DNA of 7,755 nucleotides from contig DDET01000037.1 in assembly GCA_002336915.1 (NCBI GenBank), positions 1-7,755 of the forward strand. The letters run 5' to 3'. The notes under the pieces are model-generated. The model searched no databases. It was not told where the DNA came from and saw only the letters and a program-made list of their open reading frames with translations. The stretch's first letter is position 1. Every line of letters starts with the position of its first letter. Shown one piece after another: positions 6,455 through 7,755 of this stretch. Both the position numbers and the translations under genes were made by a program. This DNA comes from Bacteroidetes bacterium UBA1947 (GTDB lineage: Bacteria > Bacteroidota > Bacteroidia > Chitinophagales > Chitinophagaceae).

Positions 6455-6486
6455 GGGCCACTGAGTTATTGAGCTATTGAGCCATT
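6455..6486. repeat. Degenerate 8-base tandem array upstream of the NTF2-like gene
   Basis: Contiguous octamers GAGTTATT, GAGCTATT and GAGCCATT occupy 6463-6486, each one base different from the next. A more diverged unit, GGGCCACT, precedes them at 6455-6462. The last T of the array is the first base of the predicted -7 box TAATTTTG. A change in copy number would therefore move upstream promoter sequence by 8 bases relative to that box. Confidence 0.65.
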
Positions 6487-6493
6487 AATTTTG
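6486..6493 (+). promoter_or_regulatory. Bacteroidota -7 box (TAATTTTG) for the NTF2-like gene
   Basis: TAATTTTG fits TAnnTTTG and ends only six bases before the ATG at 6500, so the message would be leaderless or nearly so. TTG trinucleotides lie at 6469-6471 and 6477-6479 within the octamer array. They leave gaps of 14 and 6 bases to the box, both shorter than the usual spacing of about 19. Confidence 0.45.
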
Positions 6494-6499
6494 CAGCTT

Positions 6500-6934
6500 A
6501 TGAACAGCCCCGAAAACACTTTTCTCCATATAAATAGCTTCTTCGATTCATATGCCCATGCCCTTGAGATCTATGATACCAAAGGCCTTGCCTGGCATTA
6601 TTTAGTACCCTGCACCTTCCTTGCCGACGACAACCATACCGTCTTCACCGAGGCCAGCAAATTAGAAGGTTTCTTCAACCAGGGAGCTACTTTTTACAAG
6701 CAATTTGGCATCGCCCATTCAGTGCCCACGGTCTGGACCAAGCGCCAGTGGACCGATAAAATAGCAAAAGTGAAAGTGAACTGGCAGTACTTCGATGCCC
6801 TGAAGATGCCCCTCTACACCTGCGATTACCAATACGTGCTAAAACTGGACAAGAACAACGACTGGAAGATAATCCTCTCCGTCTCCATCAACGAAAAAGA
6901 ACGCATGGAAGAATGGCTTGCTTCGCGTAGATGA
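6500..6934 (+). CDS. NTF2-like / SnoaL-like small protein, function unknown
   Basis: A 144-residue cytoplasmic protein with no signal peptide or membrane segment. The order of elements suits the cone-shaped NTF2-like fold. An N-terminal helix ENTFLHINSFFDSYAHALEIYD (5-26) is followed by a short loop, WHYLVPCTFLADDNHTVFT (32-50), then helix KLEGFFNQGATFYKQF (54-69). Long strands come next: AKVKVNWQYFDA (89-100), YTCDYQYVLKLD (106-117) and WKIILSVSINE (122-132). Many members are small-molecule isomerases or hydrolases, or carry no known activity, so no reaction is assigned. I preferred the ATG at 6500 to the in-frame TTG at 6491, because the TTG lies inside the predicted -7 box. The gene is a monocistron: divergent from pyrR, convergent with the helicase, with repeats on both sides. 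Confidence 0.7.
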   Translation: MNSPENTFLHINSFFDSYAHALEIYDTKGLAWHYLVPCTFLADDNHTVFTEASKLEGFFNQGATFYKQFGIAHSVPTVWTKRQWTDKIAKVKVNWQYFDALKMPLYTCDYQYVLKLDKNNDWKIILSVSINEKERMEEWLASRR

Positions 6935-7002
6935 TTAGTTAATTAGTTGACCGGTTTATTAGTTACAAAGCAACTGATCAACAACTAACAAATCAACTGA
7001 TC
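6933..7002. terminator. Imperfect inverted repeat between convergent stops, possible bidirectional terminator
   Basis: The left arm 6933-6949 and right arm 6982-7002 can pair as an outer stem of 8 pairs (one G-T) and an inner stem of 7 pairs, separated by an internal loop of 2 and 6 bases and closed by a 32-base loop. The arms overlap the stop codons of both convergent genes. There is no GC-rich stem or T run, so it would be a weak factor-independent terminator at best. The structure may simply reflect the repeats it contains. A 10-base direct repeat CAACTGATCA (6971-6980 and 6994-7003) also lies here. Confidence 0.35.
6935..6966. repeat. Degenerate 8-base tandem array downstream of the NTF2-like gene
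   Basis: Four contiguous octamers read TTAGTTAA, TTAGTTGA, CCGGTTTA and TTAGTTAC, starting one base after the NTF2-like stop codon. Units 1, 2 and 4 share TTAGTT; unit 3 keeps GTT. The right-hand half of the spacer (6971-7003) carries related sequence in the opposite orientation. This is the third array of the same period in the window. Confidence 0.65.
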
Positions 7003-7755
7003 ACTTCCTCTTAAACTTATTATACTTCTTCTTTCCGCCACCACTTCCGCTTCCACTCCTTCGTTCTCCGCCCTCCCACACATTGGGTGTTGGGCCAAAC
7101 TGTTGTGGAACGGGTAGTTTTTCTACAGGCTTGCCCAGCAGCTTTTCTATCTTCTGGAATTTGCCCTGGTCCTTATCGGTTATAAAAGTATATGCAGTGC
7201 CCTCGCTTGCGGCCCGTGCTGTGCGGCCTATACGGTGAATGTAATCCTCACCATCGTGCGGCACATCGTAGTTTATTACAAGGTCTATATCTTCTATGTC
7301 TATACCGCGGCTCAGTATATCTGTGGCTACCAGTATCTTCAGTTTCTTGGTTTTAAAGTCTATCAATACCTGCTCACGCTCTGCCTGGTCCAGGTCGCTG
7401 TGTATCTGCTCTGCGGGCAGGCGGGCACGCTTTAGTTCCGCGGTCAGTTGTTTTACATTCAGCTTGCTGCTGCAAAATATCAGCACGCTGTTAAACTCCT
7501 TCTGCGACAATACATATTTCACCAGCGGTATCTTCTGCTGGTCGAATACTATAAATGCACCCTGCTTTATTTTCTCTGCAGGTTTCGATACCGCTATATT
7601 TACCTCAACAGGGTTATGCAATATAGTGTTGGCCAGCTTGCGTATAGCATTCGGCATAGTGGCGCTGAAGAGCAGGTTCTGCCTTTGCTTGGGCATATGC
7701 GATACGATCTGCATGATGTCTTCGTAGAAGCCCATGTCCAGCATCCTGTCGGCTT
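7001..7755 (-). CDS. DEAD-box ATP-dependent RNA helicase, C-terminal part (RhlE-like), cut by the window edge
   Basis: The minus-strand frame is open to the window edge, where it reads A-D-R-M-L-D-M-G-F. The last two visible bases, AA, fit a preceding Glu codon, so the edge falls inside motif II (D-E-A-D). The visible 250 residues, numbered from MLDMGF, hold motif III SAT (27-29), motif IV VLIFCSSK (87-94), motif V ATDILSRGIDI (140-150) and motif VI HRIGRTARA (170-178). These belong to the end of RecA domain 1 and the whole of RecA domain 2. After the core comes a glycine/serine and lysine-rich tail (GGERRSGSGSGGGKKKYNKF), typical of RNA-binding extensions in bacterial DEAD-box proteins. The likely role is ATP-driven unwinding of short RNA duplexes in ribosome assembly or RNA decay. 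The RhlE-like assignment rests on the DEADRMLDMGF-type motif and the short basic tail. The N-terminus, Q motif and Walker A lie outside the window. Confidence 0.93.
   Translation of the reverse strand, partial: ADRMLDMGFYEDIMQIVSHMPKQRQNLLFSATMPNAIRKLANTILHNPVEVNIAVSKPAEKIKQGAFIVFDQQKIPLVKYVLSQKEFNSVLIFCSSKLNVKQLTAELKRARLPAEQIHSDLDQAEREQVLIDFKTKKLKILVATDILSRGIDIEDIDLVINYDVPHDGEDYIHRIGRTARAASEGTAYTFITDKDQGKFQKIEKLLGKPVEKLPVPQQFGPTPNVWEGGERRSGSGSGGGKKKYNKFKRK

Overview
The window looks like a chromosomal segment of a Bacteroidota genome, probably of the Chitinophagaceae/Chitinophagales type. The protein families point that way: a Bacteroidota-style saccharopine dehydrogenase, a separately encoded AccD, and pyrR next to pyrB. 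So do the near absence of Shine-Dalgarno sites, the A-rich gene spacers, and the -7 promoter box TAnnTTTG of this phylum, which occurs just upstream of five genes. Placement below phylum level is inference.

Layout, left to right. Positions 1-19 may be the first codons of a gene leaving the window on the minus strand. Two plus-strand genes follow: a saccharopine dehydrogenase-like enzyme (151-1479) and an exported, probable outer-membrane beta-barrel protein of unknown function (1593-2438). A run of five minus-strand genes is then read from right to left: pyrR (6228-5698), pyrB (5675-4746), a cytochrome c lipoprotein (4734-3937), accD (3871-3020) and smpB (2929-2477). A small plus-strand NTF2-like gene (6500-6934) stands alone. 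The right edge holds the C-terminal two thirds of a DEAD-box RNA helicase on the minus strand (7755-7001), cut just inside its DEAD motif.

Functionally this is mostly housekeeping. PyrR and PyrB belong to pyrimidine salvage/regulation and de novo synthesis, and are 22 bases apart. AccD is the carboxyltransferase beta subunit of acetyl-CoA carboxylase. SmpB is the protein partner of tmRNA in ribosome rescue. The cytochrome lipoprotein starts 11 bases after pyrB but is clearly more AT-rich than its neighbours and has no obvious link to pyrimidine metabolism. I see no defence system, integrase, CRISPR array, tRNA or rRNA.

The unexplained structure lies between the genes. A compact element of three GC-rich hairpins sits between divergent pyrR and the NTF2-like gene. 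Degenerate tandem repeats with an 8-base period occur in three separate spacers. An imperfect inverted repeat overlaps both stop codons of the convergent NTF2-like and helicase genes. The longest gene-free stretch is 271 bases (6229-6499). It holds the pyrR promoter box, the hairpin element, an octamer array and the NTF2-like promoter box. I found no convincing new multi-gene system; the best candidates for a second look are the hairpin element, the octamer arrays and the cytochrome's missing axial methionine.
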